NCBI RefSeq assembly: GCF_003071065.1
Contig: NZ_QCXX01000004.1
Coordinates: forward strand, 62,614 to 126,613
Source of the DNA: Sphingobacterium athyrii
Lineage (GTDB): Bacteria; Bacteroidota; Bacteroidia; Sphingobacteriales; Sphingobacteriaceae
DNA: 64,000 bases
Direction of reading: 5' to 3'
Positions 35,470 through 43,621 of this stretch are shown here, one piece after another. Position 1 is the first letter of the stretch. Each line of letters starts with the position of its first letter. Below the pieces are notes generated by a model. It ran no database searches, was not told the origin of the DNA, and worked only from the letters and a program-made list of their open reading frames with translations. The position numbers and the translations under genes were made by a program.

Positions 35470-37132
35470 GACAATAATTATCAACATAAATAGCATCGTC
35501 TTCCATATTGAGGAGGATGCCTATGAGGTACTGCGGTCGTACATGATTGATATACAGAAGCATTTTGGTCAGTCGGAAGACAGCCGTGAGATTTTACAGG
35601 ATATTGAGAACCGTATTTCTGAGATGTTTACAGAGAAGATCCAGGCGGGAAGTAAAGAGGTGCTCAATATGGAAGATGTAAATGCAGTTATTGATCAGAT
35701 GGGGAGGGTTAGTGACTTTGAGTCGGAAGATCAGGATGACTATAGCTCCTTTCGCCATGAAACGAATACCAATGGTTTTAAGGTCGGTAAGAAATTAATG
35801 CGGGATCCCGACGATCGCGTTTTCAGTGGCGTCTGTAGTGGTCTTGGCCATTTCTTTGGGATTGAAGCCAAATGGGTAAGGTTACTTTTTGCGCTTTTTG
35901 TCATAATCGGTGGATCGGGGCTATTGGTTTATGTGATTCTTTGGATTGTAATGCCGCCAGCGATTACCAGAGCGGATAAAATGGAGATGCGTGGCGAAGC
36001 GCCGAATATCCAGAATTTTAAACGTTCTTTTGACGAGGAAATGAGCGGTGTGAAGGAGACTTTTTCGCGGGGCATGGATCGCACCGGGGATGGCGTGGCG
36101 AAGCTATTGCAGATAATCGTTAAAATCATTGGCGTCTTCTTTGTCATCATCGTGGGATTGACTCTTATAGGCTTGATTATAGGTTTGATTTTCTTTGCCT
36201 TGGCCATCGTGAATGTTATTCCGGATGTGATGGACGATTCAGGACCATTTTATCTGATGGATCCTAGTGACGTCCCTTTTGCATTGATTGCTGGCTTTTT
36301 ATCTGTATTTATTCCTTTTGCCGGTTTGTTTTATTTACTTCTTCGGGTGCTATTTGAGAAGAAGCCAATGAGTAATTATCTGACAACGACATTGTTTGTT
36401 GTGTGGTTACTGTCCGTTGGAGCCCTTATTTACTATTCAACTTCGGTAGCGAAAGAATTTAGGGAATCGAGCACGATTGTGGACGAAAAGCCGCTACAGA
36501 AACAGCCGGTATATTATCTGAAGGAAAATGATGTTCGGGTTATCCGTTTAAAAAATGGGGTGAAAACCGGTATCGGAATAAAAAGCGAGAACCTTTCGTC
36601 TTATCTGAAACGGGATATCCGTATTCGGATTGAACGTATCGACTCATTGCAGGAACCTTATGTACGTTATGAATATTCTGCAAAAGGAAATACCTACAAA
36701 ATTGCTACAGACAGGGCTGCAAAGATCAATTATGCACTGAAGCAAGATACAACTGCCTTGATTTTTGACAGTGCTTTCCAATTGAGCGAAGGTGAGCGCT
36801 ACCGTGATCAGGAAGTGAATGTTACCCTGTTTTTGCCTGTTGGAACAAAATTGGTGATCAATGATAATTTGGAAGGTAAATTACGCGATATTTCATTTTA
36901 CGAATGCCGCGACCGTTATAATAAAGATTTAAGGGATGTCAAGGATGTGGAATTTATTGTGACTTCGCTTGGTGTTAAATGTGCTTTGCCTCCAAAAAAA
37001 TCAGACGAAGAGGAGGCAGAAGATGCTGACCATAATGAAGTCGTTATTGCCGATACTTCCATTGTGATCCGTCGGGATACGATCATCAACACGAAAAAAG
37101 ATGGCGCGTCCGTTCAGATAAAAAATAAATAA
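35462..37132 (+). CDS. PspC domain membrane protein
   Basis: 556 residues from the ATG at 35462 (MNKTIIININSIVFHIEEDAYEVL), which overlaps the padR stop. The first 90 residues resemble the cytoplasmic segment typical of Bacteroidota PspC proteins. The PspC domain is at 113-166 (LMRDPDDRVFSGVCSGLGHFFGIEAKWVRLLFALF then VYVILWIVMPP). Further membrane helices follow (about 225-330), and the last 200 residues form a hydrophilic beta-rich domain rich in charged residues. PspC senses envelope stress in proteobacteria; here a PadR-controlled envelope-stress function is inferred. Confidence 0.88.
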   Translation: MNKTIIININSIVFHIEEDAYEVLRSYMIDIQKHFGQSEDSREILQDIENRISEMFTEKIQAGSKEVLNMEDVNAVIDQMGRVSDFESEDQDDYSSFRHETNTNGFKVGKKLMRDPDDRVFSGVCSGLGHFFGIEAKWVRLLFALFVIIGGSGLLVYVILWIVMPPAITRADKMEMRGEAPNIQNFKRSFDEEMSGVKETFSRGMDRTGDGVAKLLQIIVKIIGVFFVIIVGLTLIGLIIGLIFFALAIVNVIPDVMDDSGPFYLMDPSDVPFALIAGFLSVFIPFAGLFYLLLRVLFEKKPMSNYLTTTLFVVWLLSVGALIYYSTSVAKEFRESSTIVDEKPLQKQPVYYLKENDVRVIRLKNGVKTGIGIKSENLSSYLKRDIRIRIERIDSLQEPYVRYEYSAKGNTYKIATDRAAKINYALKQDTTALIFDSAFQLSEGERYRDQEVNVTLFLPVGTKLVINDNLEGKLRDISFYECRDRYNKDLRDVKDVEFIVTSLGVKCALPPKKSDEEEAEDADHNEVVIADTSIVIRRDTIINTKKDGASVQIKNK

Positions 37133-37136
37133 TAAG

Positions 37137-37167
37137 CTGTCTTCCGCCTCAACCGGGCGGAAGACAG
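37137..37167 (+). terminator. Strong hairpin after pspC-type gene (possible terminator)
   Basis: Perfect 12-bp stem CTGTCTTCCGCC (37137-37148) with GGCGGAAGACAG (37156-37167), 7-base loop. No T-run follows, so factor-independent termination is uncertain; it may protect the padR-pspC mRNA or attenuate transcription into the next gene. Confidence 0.45.
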
Positions 37168-37280
37168 ATCATACAAGCCAATACCATGATGAAGCCATTG
37201 AGCGCTGAGGTTAACTTGCAAAACAAGATAACTAGGACCCTTTTGAAGTTTCATTGCCTTTAAACAAGATTATCCTAATA

Positions 37281-39692
37281 ATGAAAAAATATTTTTACTT
37301 CTTACTGTTAAGTTTTTTGATTGTCTCCTTTGCCCATGCGCAAGTGAAAATTACGGGGAAAGTGCACTCGGCGGATCATTTGCCGCTGCCTTTAGCAACG
37401 GCCTACCTGATGAAAGCCAATTCTGCTGTTGTCTTAAAAGCAGTGGTCACCAATGAATCTGGAGAATACCAATTTACGGATGTGGGGCCCGGAAACTATC
37501 TCGTTGAAGCAAAGATGGTGGGATATACTTCAAACCGAAGTAGCTCTTTTGCTATCGATAAGTCCGATTACTCTCCAGCCGTGATCGAATTGATTGCGGA
37601 TAACAGAAAATTAGAGGAGGTCACTGTGGAAGGGAAACGTCCTATGGTCGAGAGTAAGCCCGGTAAGTTGATCCTAAACGTAGAGAATTCTCCATTGGCG
37701 GCCGGCAACAATGCCCTGGATATAGTGCAACGTGCACCCGGTGTCAGCTTGGACAACAACAATAATTTGCAATTGATGGGACAATCGGGGGTAGCCGTTA
37801 CCATTGATGGACGGCAAACCTATATGTCTGGTGAGCAACTTTTGAGCTTTTTGAAAAGCACGGATGGTAATCAGATTAAATCCGTTGAAGTGATTACGAC
37901 ACGATCCGCTAAGGATGATGCTGAAGGAGCTGTAGGAACGATTAACATTGTCCTTAAGAAGAATCGTATGGAAGGATTTAACGGGACCTTTAACCTGACG
38001 GCAGGAAGCGGTGAAAAATTCAAGGGAAATAGTTCCCTTTCATTAAATTACAAAAAGAATAATACAACACTGTTTGGTTCCTATGCTTATTCTGATGAAA
38101 AGTCTTACCGTAAGCTGTATATAGACCGGGTTATACAGAATGATGGTAAAAAGAAATATTTCAATCAAAAATCAACATTGGATGAAGATGAGCGTAATCA
38201 TTCCTACCGTTTCGGCGTTGAACAAAAGACATCTTCAAGAAATACATTAACACTACAATTCAATGGGTCAAATAATACCGAATATAATGACAATGATAGT
38301 AGGACGAATATAGGTACTACCGTATCCGCTTATGATACGATATTAAGCTCATCGTCCTCTTTCAAAGAATTGTTTGACCGCTACTCCGCTAATCTAAATA
38401 ATGAGTTTAGGATAGATTCCAATGGTCGGAAACTGACTGTTGATTTGGACTGGAGCAAATTTAGGAGCAACAAACGTGTCACTTATCGCAATGAATATTT
38501 TGATGCCGATATGAAGTCAGTTGCCCCATTGGAAAATGAACGCAGTAGAATGCCAATCGGTATCGATATCTATGTTGCGAAGTTCGATTACGAACATCCC
38601 TTATCAAAAAAGTCCAAGCTTGAGATGGGGGGTAAATATTCGAATGTAAAGTCTGATAATGATCTGCTTTTCGAAAAGCTACAGAAAGACTTTGTGTGGA
38701 TAAATGATCCGACACGTACTAACCATTTTGTCTATAAGGAGCAAATAGTGGCAGGCTACCTCGATTATAATACAAGCATTGGACAGTGGAGTTTAAAAGC
38801 TGGTGTGCGGGGCGAGTATACGATGTCGGATGGAAACTCATTAACAAAGAGCAAGCGTGTGAAACGTGATTATTTTCAACTTTTCCCCAACGCTAATTTG
38901 ACCTATTCGCTAAATGAGAATCATATATTGTCTATAGGATACACCAGAAAAGTGACCCGTCCTAATTATCGCCAACTGAATCCATTTGATTATTATATTG
39001 ACAAGTTGACCTTCGAGCGTGGAAATCCGTATTTAAATCCCCAATTTTCCAATGAATTCACATTGAATTATACCTTGTTGCAGCGTTATAATGTGACACT
39101 GGGTGTCAATGATGTGAAAGACGCAATTGTAGAAAGCATGGGACAAGACTCTGTCAGAGGTGAGACTTGGGTTGTGCGGGAGAATTTAGGTCGAAATCTG
39201 ACCTCTTATTTAAATCTAAATATTCCCGTCACTGTATTTAAGATCTGGAGCATGAATAATAATATCACTGGAATCTACTTTGATTTTGATGGTATGATTT
39301 CAGGTATTCCGATCAGAAGGAAATCATTTCTCCTTCAAGCGAATTCCATGCATAATCTAAAACTAAGTAAGAGTCTTATGGCTAATGTTAATTTACGCTA
39401 TTTTTCACCTTTTAAATACAGTGTGTATGACTTAGAGGGGAGATGGGACATGGAAGTGGGAGCGACCAAAACATTTAAAGATCAGCGTAGTTCCTTAAAA
39501 TTGGCGGTGAGTGATCTATTCAATACGGGCAATCAAAACCTGGTCACTACTTTCGGTCAATTTGATTCTCAGATCAGGCAACGTCAAGATCGTCGGATTA
39601 TACGGCTGACTTATTCGTACAAATTTGGTAACCTTAAAAATAATTATCGTAAGAAAGATACAAGCAACGAGGAAAAAGAAAGAGCGCAATAG
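37281..39692 (+). CDS. Outer-membrane beta-barrel family protein (TonB-receptor-like, CarboxypepD domain)
   Basis: 803 residues from the ATG at 37281 (MKKYFYFLLLSFLIVSFAHAQ signal peptide); the 9-codon extension upstream is unlikely. CarboxypepD-like domain at about 22-110 (VKITGKVHSADHLPLPLATAYL), plug-like domain at about 115-220 (NALDIVQRAPGVSLDNNNNLQLMGQSGVAVTIDG), then a long barrel of the OMP_b-brl_3 type ending in LTYSYKFGN. This subfamily lacks an obvious partner SusD and its ligand is unknown. It follows the padR-pspC pair by about 150 bp on the same strand, an arrangement I regard as common in Bacteroidota, so it may be co-regulated. Confidence 0.88.
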   Translation: MKKYFYFLLLSFLIVSFAHAQVKITGKVHSADHLPLPLATAYLMKANSAVVLKAVVTNESGEYQFTDVGPGNYLVEAKMVGYTSNRSSSFAIDKSDYSPAVIELIADNRKLEEVTVEGKRPMVESKPGKLILNVENSPLAAGNNALDIVQRAPGVSLDNNNNLQLMGQSGVAVTIDGRQTYMSGEQLLSFLKSTDGNQIKSVEVITTRSAKDDAEGAVGTINIVLKKNRMEGFNGTFNLTAGSGEKFKGNSSLSLNYKKNNTTLFGSYAYSDEKSYRKLYIDRVIQNDGKKKYFNQKSTLDEDERNHSYRFGVEQKTSSRNTLTLQFNGSNNTEYNDNDSRTNIGTTVSAYDTILSSSSSFKELFDRYSANLNNEFRIDSNGRKLTVDLDWSKFRSNKRVTYRNEYFDADMKSVAPLENERSRMPIGIDIYVAKFDYEHPLSKKSKLEMGGKYSNVKSDNDLLFEKLQKDFVWINDPTRTNHFVYKEQIVAGYLDYNTSIGQWSLKAGVRGEYTMSDGNSLTKSKRVKRDYFQLFPNANLTYSLNENHILSIGYTRKVTRPNYRQLNPFDYYIDKLTFERGNPYLNPQFSNEFTLNYTLLQRYNVTLGVNDVKDAIVESMGQDSVRGETWVVRENLGRNLTSYLNLNIPVTVFKIWSMNNNITGIYFDFDGMISGIPIRRKSFLLQANSMHNLKLSKSLMANVNLRYFSPFKYSVYDLEGRWDMEVGATKTFKDQRSSLKLAVSDLFNTGNQNLVTTFGQFDSQIRQRQDRRIIRLTYSYKFGNLKNNYRKKDTSNEEKERAQ

Positions 39693-39718
39693 AGCATTAC
39701 TGTTGTTATTATATGGCA

Positions 39719-39751
39719 CCGTAAGAAAATCGTTTTCTTACGGTTTTTTTA
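39719..39751 (+). terminator. Terminator after the outer-membrane protein gene
   Basis: Perfect 11-bp stem CCGTAAGAAAA (39719-39729) with TTTTCTTACGG (39733-39743), 3-base loop TCG, then eight Ts. The right arm and T-run overlap the 3' end of the convergent lacI-type gene, including its stop codon. Confidence 0.9.
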
Positions 39752-40763
39752 TTTCGTGATTGTTGATTAGTTCGGTGGGTAATACACGGGTCTCAAATTC
39801 TGTAATAGGATATTTGGCTTCTATCAGTTTGATCAGCAGTTCGGTAGCAATTTTCCCCATTTCGAAAGCAGGTTGTCTAATTGCTGTGACTTTGGACGAA
39901 AATAGTTCGACAACATTAGAGTTTGTAAATCCGGCAATAGCGATATTGCTAGCGGCTTCGAAATTTCTTTTTTTCACGACATGGAGGTATCCTGTGGTCA
40001 ATTTGTCTCCAGAGATGAAAATGGCATCAAACCCAATTTGGATAAGCTCTTCGATCGCCTTTTCAATTTCGTCTAAATGCAGACCTCCATATTGAGAATA
40101 TTTGACAAGATTCGGATCAAAATCGATATGATTTGCCATCAATGCCTTTTTGTATCCTTCTAAGCGATCTCTTGTTATGGACAGGGATTTTGAGCTTGTC
40201 AGGTGCGCGATTCTCTTGTTTCCGAGTTTTATGAGATGCTGGGTCGCATCATAGGCCCCTTGCTGATTGTTGACCACGACCTTGTAGGTGTTAAACTGTT
40301 TTGGGATTCGATCAAAAAATACAATTGGAAATCCACGTTCTTTTAATTGATGAAGATAGGAAATATCCTCGGTTTCTGAAGACAATGCAATCAGTAGGCC
40401 ATCTATGCCTCTGGATGTTAGGTACTCCACATTAAGCCGTTCCCTTTCCGAAGACTCATGTGTCTGTGAAATAATGATCTGAAAATTCTTGTCATAGGCA
40501 ATAGATTCGACGCCGTTGATGACTTGGGAGAAGAAATTATTGGCTATTTCACTGACAATAATACCAATGGAGTGGCTTCGACGTTCCTTTAAGCTCCTCG
40601 CAATGGGATTAGCACGATAATTGATTTTTTCGGCATATTCCAATACTTTTTTTTTTGTTTCAGGACTTATTTCATAACTATCTCTTAATGCTCTGGAGAT
40701 GGTAGAAGTTGATAAGTTAAGCGCTTTAGCAATGTCTTTGATTGTATAGTTTTCGAATTTCAT
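39738..40763 (-). CDS. LacI family transcriptional regulator
   Basis: 341 residues from the ATG at 40763 (MKFENYTIKDIAKALNLSTSTISRALRD); the TTG nine bases upstream is less likely. The helix-turn-helix is at about 8-30, followed by the hinge helix NPIARSLKERRSHSIGIIV and a periplasmic-binding-protein-like sugar domain (NNFFSQVINGVESIAYDK, RGIDGLLIALSS, FPIVFFDRIP, ITRDRLEGYKKAL, FDAIFISGDKL). It lies between the pectin operon and the CE12 esterase and faces a perfect palindrome, so it is very likely the local regulator of pectin or galacturonate use. Inducer unknown. Confidence 0.92.
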   Translation of the reverse strand: MKFENYTIKDIAKALNLSTSTISRALRDSYEISPETKKKVLEYAEKINYRANPIARSLKERRSHSIGIIVSEIANNFFSQVINGVESIAYDKNFQIIISQTHESSERERLNVEYLTSRGIDGLLIALSSETEDISYLHQLKERGFPIVFFDRIPKQFNTYKVVVNNQQGAYDATQHLIKLGNKRIAHLTSSKSLSITRDRLEGYKKALMANHIDFDPNLVKYSQYGGLHLDEIEKAIEELIQIGFDAIFISGDKLTTGYLHVVKKRNFEAASNIAIAGFTNSNVVELFSSKVTAIRQPAFEMGKIATELLIKLIEAKYPITEFETRVLPTELINNHEIKKP

Positions 40764-40826
40764 AATCGGCAAAATAGACTATAATATTAATCAAAAAAAA
40801 TTATAAAACCTAATTAACTGCCCCGT

Positions 40827-40850
40827 GCAAACGTTGCCGGCAACGTTTGC
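40827..40850. promoter_or_regulatory. 24-bp perfect palindrome, candidate LacI-family operator
   Basis: GCAAACGTTGCC (40827-40838) is followed directly by its exact reverse complement (40839-40850). Perfect symmetry with a central CG step (GCCGGC core) is the standard form of LacI-family operators. It lies 64 bp from the lacI-type start and 131 bp from the CE12 start, so it can control both. Related half-site sequences occur upstream of the GH28 gene. Confidence 0.75.
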
Positions 40851-40868
40851 ATAACTTTATTAATGACA

Positions 40869-40896
40869 TTGGCATCAACAAGTGAAATATACTTTG
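40869..40896 (+). promoter_or_regulatory. Possible promoter for the CE12 esterase gene
   Basis: TTG at 40869-40871 and TATACTTTG at 40888-40896, 16 bases apart, resembling the TTG / TAnnTTTG pattern with one extra base. It is just downstream of the candidate LacI operator. Weak. Confidence 0.3.
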
Positions 40897-40981
40897 TAAA
40901 CTTGATCATATGATAACCAAATAAATTTCCATGCAGTTCGTGCAAGAGTAATTTAATCATTTTAATTAAATACCTAAAAAT

Positions 40982-41749
40982 ATGAAAAAAATCAGTACAC
41001 TTATTTCGGGCTGTGTGATGGTAATTTTTCTCCTGGCTTTACAGCGGGAACAAATCCGCACAATCTATATAATTGGCGACTCTACAGCTGCGGATAAAGA
41101 TAGCCGTACCTTTCCAGAAACTGGTTGGGGAATGGCTTTTGCAAAGATGTTCAATCAACAGGTGAAGGTCGATAACCGTGCATTAAATGGGCGTAGTTCC
41201 AAATCCTTTAAACATGATATCGGCAAAGATGGAAGTGCTGTAAATCATTGGAAGCCTATTTTTGAAAACCTCCGTCGAGGAGATTATGTGTTCATTCAGT
41301 TTGGACATAATGATGAAAAGGTTCATAAACCCGCTGTGGGAACTTCATTGGAAGAGTTCGAACAGAATTTGATTTTCTATATCAATCAAACAAGAGAGAA
41401 GGGCGGCACTCCGATTCTTTTGACACCGATAGCACGGCGTAAATTTGAAAATGATGTGCTCGTGAAAACCCATGGAGAATATCCTGCAATTATCCGTAAG
41501 GTCGCTCGGGATATGCAAACACCTTGTATTGACATGGAGGATAAGACAACAAAACTTGTCATGTCCTACGGAGTAGTGGACAGTAAGAAATTGTTTTTGC
41601 ATGTGGACAGCGGTGATAAGAATTATCCGCAGGGAAAGAAAGATGATACGCATCTGAATACTTTTGGTGCTAATGAAGTGGCAAAGCTCGTTGCCGCGGG
41701 GATGCGGGAATTACAGTTACCTATTCAAAACAATCTGATTCTGAAGTAA
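40982..41749 (+). CDS. Rhamnogalacturonan acetylesterase-like SGNH hydrolase (CE12)
   Basis: 255 residues with an N-terminal hydrophobic export signal (STLISGCVMVIFLLAL). SGNH motifs: block I IYIIGDSTAADKD (nucleophile Ser in GDST), block II around RALNGRSSKSF (Gly), block III FIQFGHNDEK (Asn), and block V KDDTHLNTFGA (Asp and His). This combination, with GDSTAAD and PETGWG, is typical of CE12 rhamnogalacturonan acetylesterases that deacetylate pectin. It faces away from the lacI-type gene with the palindromic operator between, and ends convergently with the gapN-like gene at a shared terminator. Confidence 0.88.
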   Translation: MKKISTLISGCVMVIFLLALQREQIRTIYIIGDSTAADKDSRTFPETGWGMAFAKMFNQQVKVDNRALNGRSSKSFKHDIGKDGSAVNHWKPIFENLRRGDYVFIQFGHNDEKVHKPAVGTSLEEFEQNLIFYINQTREKGGTPILLTPIARRKFENDVLVKTHGEYPAIIRKVARDMQTPCIDMEDKTTKLVMSYGVVDSKKLFLHVDSGDKNYPQGKKDDTHLNTFGANEVAKLVAAGMRELQLPIQNNLILK

Positions 41750-41880
41750 CTTTAGAACGTTATAAAATCAGAAAGAAGCATACACTCAAATCAATTTGAC
41801 TGACTGAGGAGGGCTGTCGTAAAAGATGCAGTAGATATGAAAAAGTATTTGGAGAATTTATGAAAAAATGAATTTTCATA

Positions 41881-41916
41881 AAAAAGCGACATCGATAATC
41901 TCGATGTCGCTTTTTT
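41881..41916. terminator. Bidirectional terminator between CE12 and the pectin operon
   Basis: Perfect stem GCGACATCGA (41886-41895) with TCGATGTCGC (41901-41910), loop of five, flanked by five As on the left and six Ts on the right, so it works for both converging transcripts. Confidence 0.92.
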
Positions 41917-41930
41917 GTATCAGTCGTATA

Positions 41931-43550
41931 CTAGAAAATATATTTCGTGCTTAAGAAATTTGATTCATTTTCACTTACGATGTCATTTAATAGTTTTTTG
42001 TTTTCCTCAGTGAATTTTGTCGCCACTAAAGAACGTATGGAGAATGAACGCAAGGCATCCACTACGGACAACGTTCCTTCAGCACTGTCCTTTCTACCTG
42101 TGAAAGGGAAAGTATCCGGACCGCGTTGGCATTGACAATTGATGTTTACACGGCTCACTTGATTGACCAGTGGATCGATAAGTGATGAAACAACAGCTGC
42201 ATTATTGCTGAAAATACTTACCTGTTGTCCATGCGAAGATCCAATTAAGTATTCGATAGGTTCTTCAAGGTCATCAAAAGGAACGACTGGGATAACCGGG
42301 CCAAACTGTTCCTCTCTATAAAGTTTCATCTGTGAATTTACAGGATAAACAATCGCCGGGTAGAAGAATGATTCTGCAACTTGGCCACCGTTTTCATTCA
42401 CTACTTTAGCACCGTATGCTTTTGCATCTTCAATGCATTCAGTCAAATATGCCGGCTTATTGACTTCAGGAAGCGGAGTCAAGGATACTCCTTTTTCCCA
42501 AGGCATGCCAAACTTCAATTTAGCAACTTCAGCAGAGAGACGTTTCAGGAACTCTTGTGCCAAGCTACGGTGCACATAGATAATTTTAAGCGCTGTACAA
42601 CGTTGACCATTGAATGAAAGTGAACCCAATACTGTTTCAGAAACTGCTAGATTCAAATCTGCATCTTTGGTAATGATTGCTGCATTTTTTGCGTCCAAAC
42701 CAAGAATTGCACGGAGTCGATTCACTTTTGGGTGCAATTTTTTAAGTTCATCAGCTACACGGCTTGAACCGATTAGCGTTAATACATTGATCTTTCCCGA
42801 TTGCATTAAACTAGGGACAATTTTATTGCCACGGCCATAGATTGTATTGACAACACCTTTAGGAAAACTTGTTTTAAAAGCTTCTAATAAAGGGTAGTGT
42901 AATAACGTACCATGTTTAGGTGGTTTGAATAACATGGTATTCCCCATGATCAATGCAGGAATCAATGTCGTAAAAGTCTCATTCAACGGATAATTGAATG
43001 GTCCCATACAGAGTACGACTCCTAATGGAGATCTTCGGATTTGGGCAACGATACCCTGTTCGATTTGAAAACGTGAAGAATCGCGGTCTATATCTTTCAG
43101 TGCATCGATCGTCGCATAGATGTATTCTACCGTACGATCAAATTCTTTCACGGAGTCAGCGTAGGATTTGCCAATTTCCCACATAATAAGCTTGACGACA
43201 ATGTCCTTCTTGGCGATCATCTTTTGTGTGAAATTTTCAACACAGGTAATACGATCGGCCACGCTCATTGTCGGCCATTCTCCACGGCCATTGTCGTATG
43301 CTTTTACAGCAGCGTCTAAGGCTTCCATGGACTCTTTTTCTGTACAAACAGGGAAACTACCGATGCGCTTACGTTTCAAGCCATCCTTAGTCTTCACACA
43401 AATAGGTGAAAAAACTTCGTTTACTTGACCCGTCCAAGAAATCATTTCTCCATTGGAAAGGAACTCTCTTTGATCGACCTGTTCGTCGAGCGTAAATTCT
43501 GCGGGAATGTCTTTCTCCTCGTAGAAGATACCTTCTAAGTTTAAGCTCAT
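41931..43550 (-). CDS. GapN-like NADP-dependent glyceraldehyde-3-phosphate dehydrogenase (ALDH family)
   Basis: 539 residues, aldehyde dehydrogenase fold. Nucleophile C318 (NGQRCTALK), stabilising N186 (GPFNYPLNE) and the GapN-type C-terminal stretch INCQCQRGPDTFPFTGRKDSA are present. Non-phosphorylating GapN oxidises glyceraldehyde 3-phosphate to 3-phosphoglycerate with NADP. At the end of the uronate operon this fits, since Eda releases glyceraldehyde 3-phosphate. Oddity: the general-base Glu of ALDHs (34 residues before the Cys) is Gly284; an Asp (D286) lies two residues further. Substrate is inferred; another aldehyde, for instance from uronate metabolism, is possible. It follows the transporter gene by 71 bp. 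Confidence 0.83.
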   Translation of the reverse strand: MSLNLEGIFYEEKDIPAEFTLDEQVDQREFLSNGEMISWTGQVNEVFSPICVKTKDGLKRKRIGSFPVCTEKESMEALDAAVKAYDNGRGEWPTMSVADRITCVENFTQKMIAKKDIVVKLIMWEIGKSYADSVKEFDRTVEYIYATIDALKDIDRDSSRFQIEQGIVAQIRRSPLGVVLCMGPFNYPLNETFTTLIPALIMGNTMLFKPPKHGTLLHYPLLEAFKTSFPKGVVNTIYGRGNKIVPSLMQSGKINVLTLIGSSRVADELKKLHPKVNRLRAILGLDAKNAAIITKDADLNLAVSETVLGSLSFNGQRCTALKIIYVHRSLAQEFLKRLSAEVAKLKFGMPWEKGVSLTPLPEVNKPAYLTECIEDAKAYGAKVVNENGGQVAESFFYPAIVYPVNSQMKLYREEQFGPVIPVVPFDDLEEPIEYLIGSSHGQQVSIFSNNAAVVSSLIDPLVNQVSRVNINCQCQRGPDTFPFTGRKDSAEGTLSVVDALRSFSIRSLVATKFTEENKKLLNDIVSENESNFLSTKYIF

Positions 43551-43621
43551 TGTTTTTAAAAATGGTTTAGATTGATATTTATAAAGATATTGCTAATATA
43601 ATATAAATTTTGCAATATATG

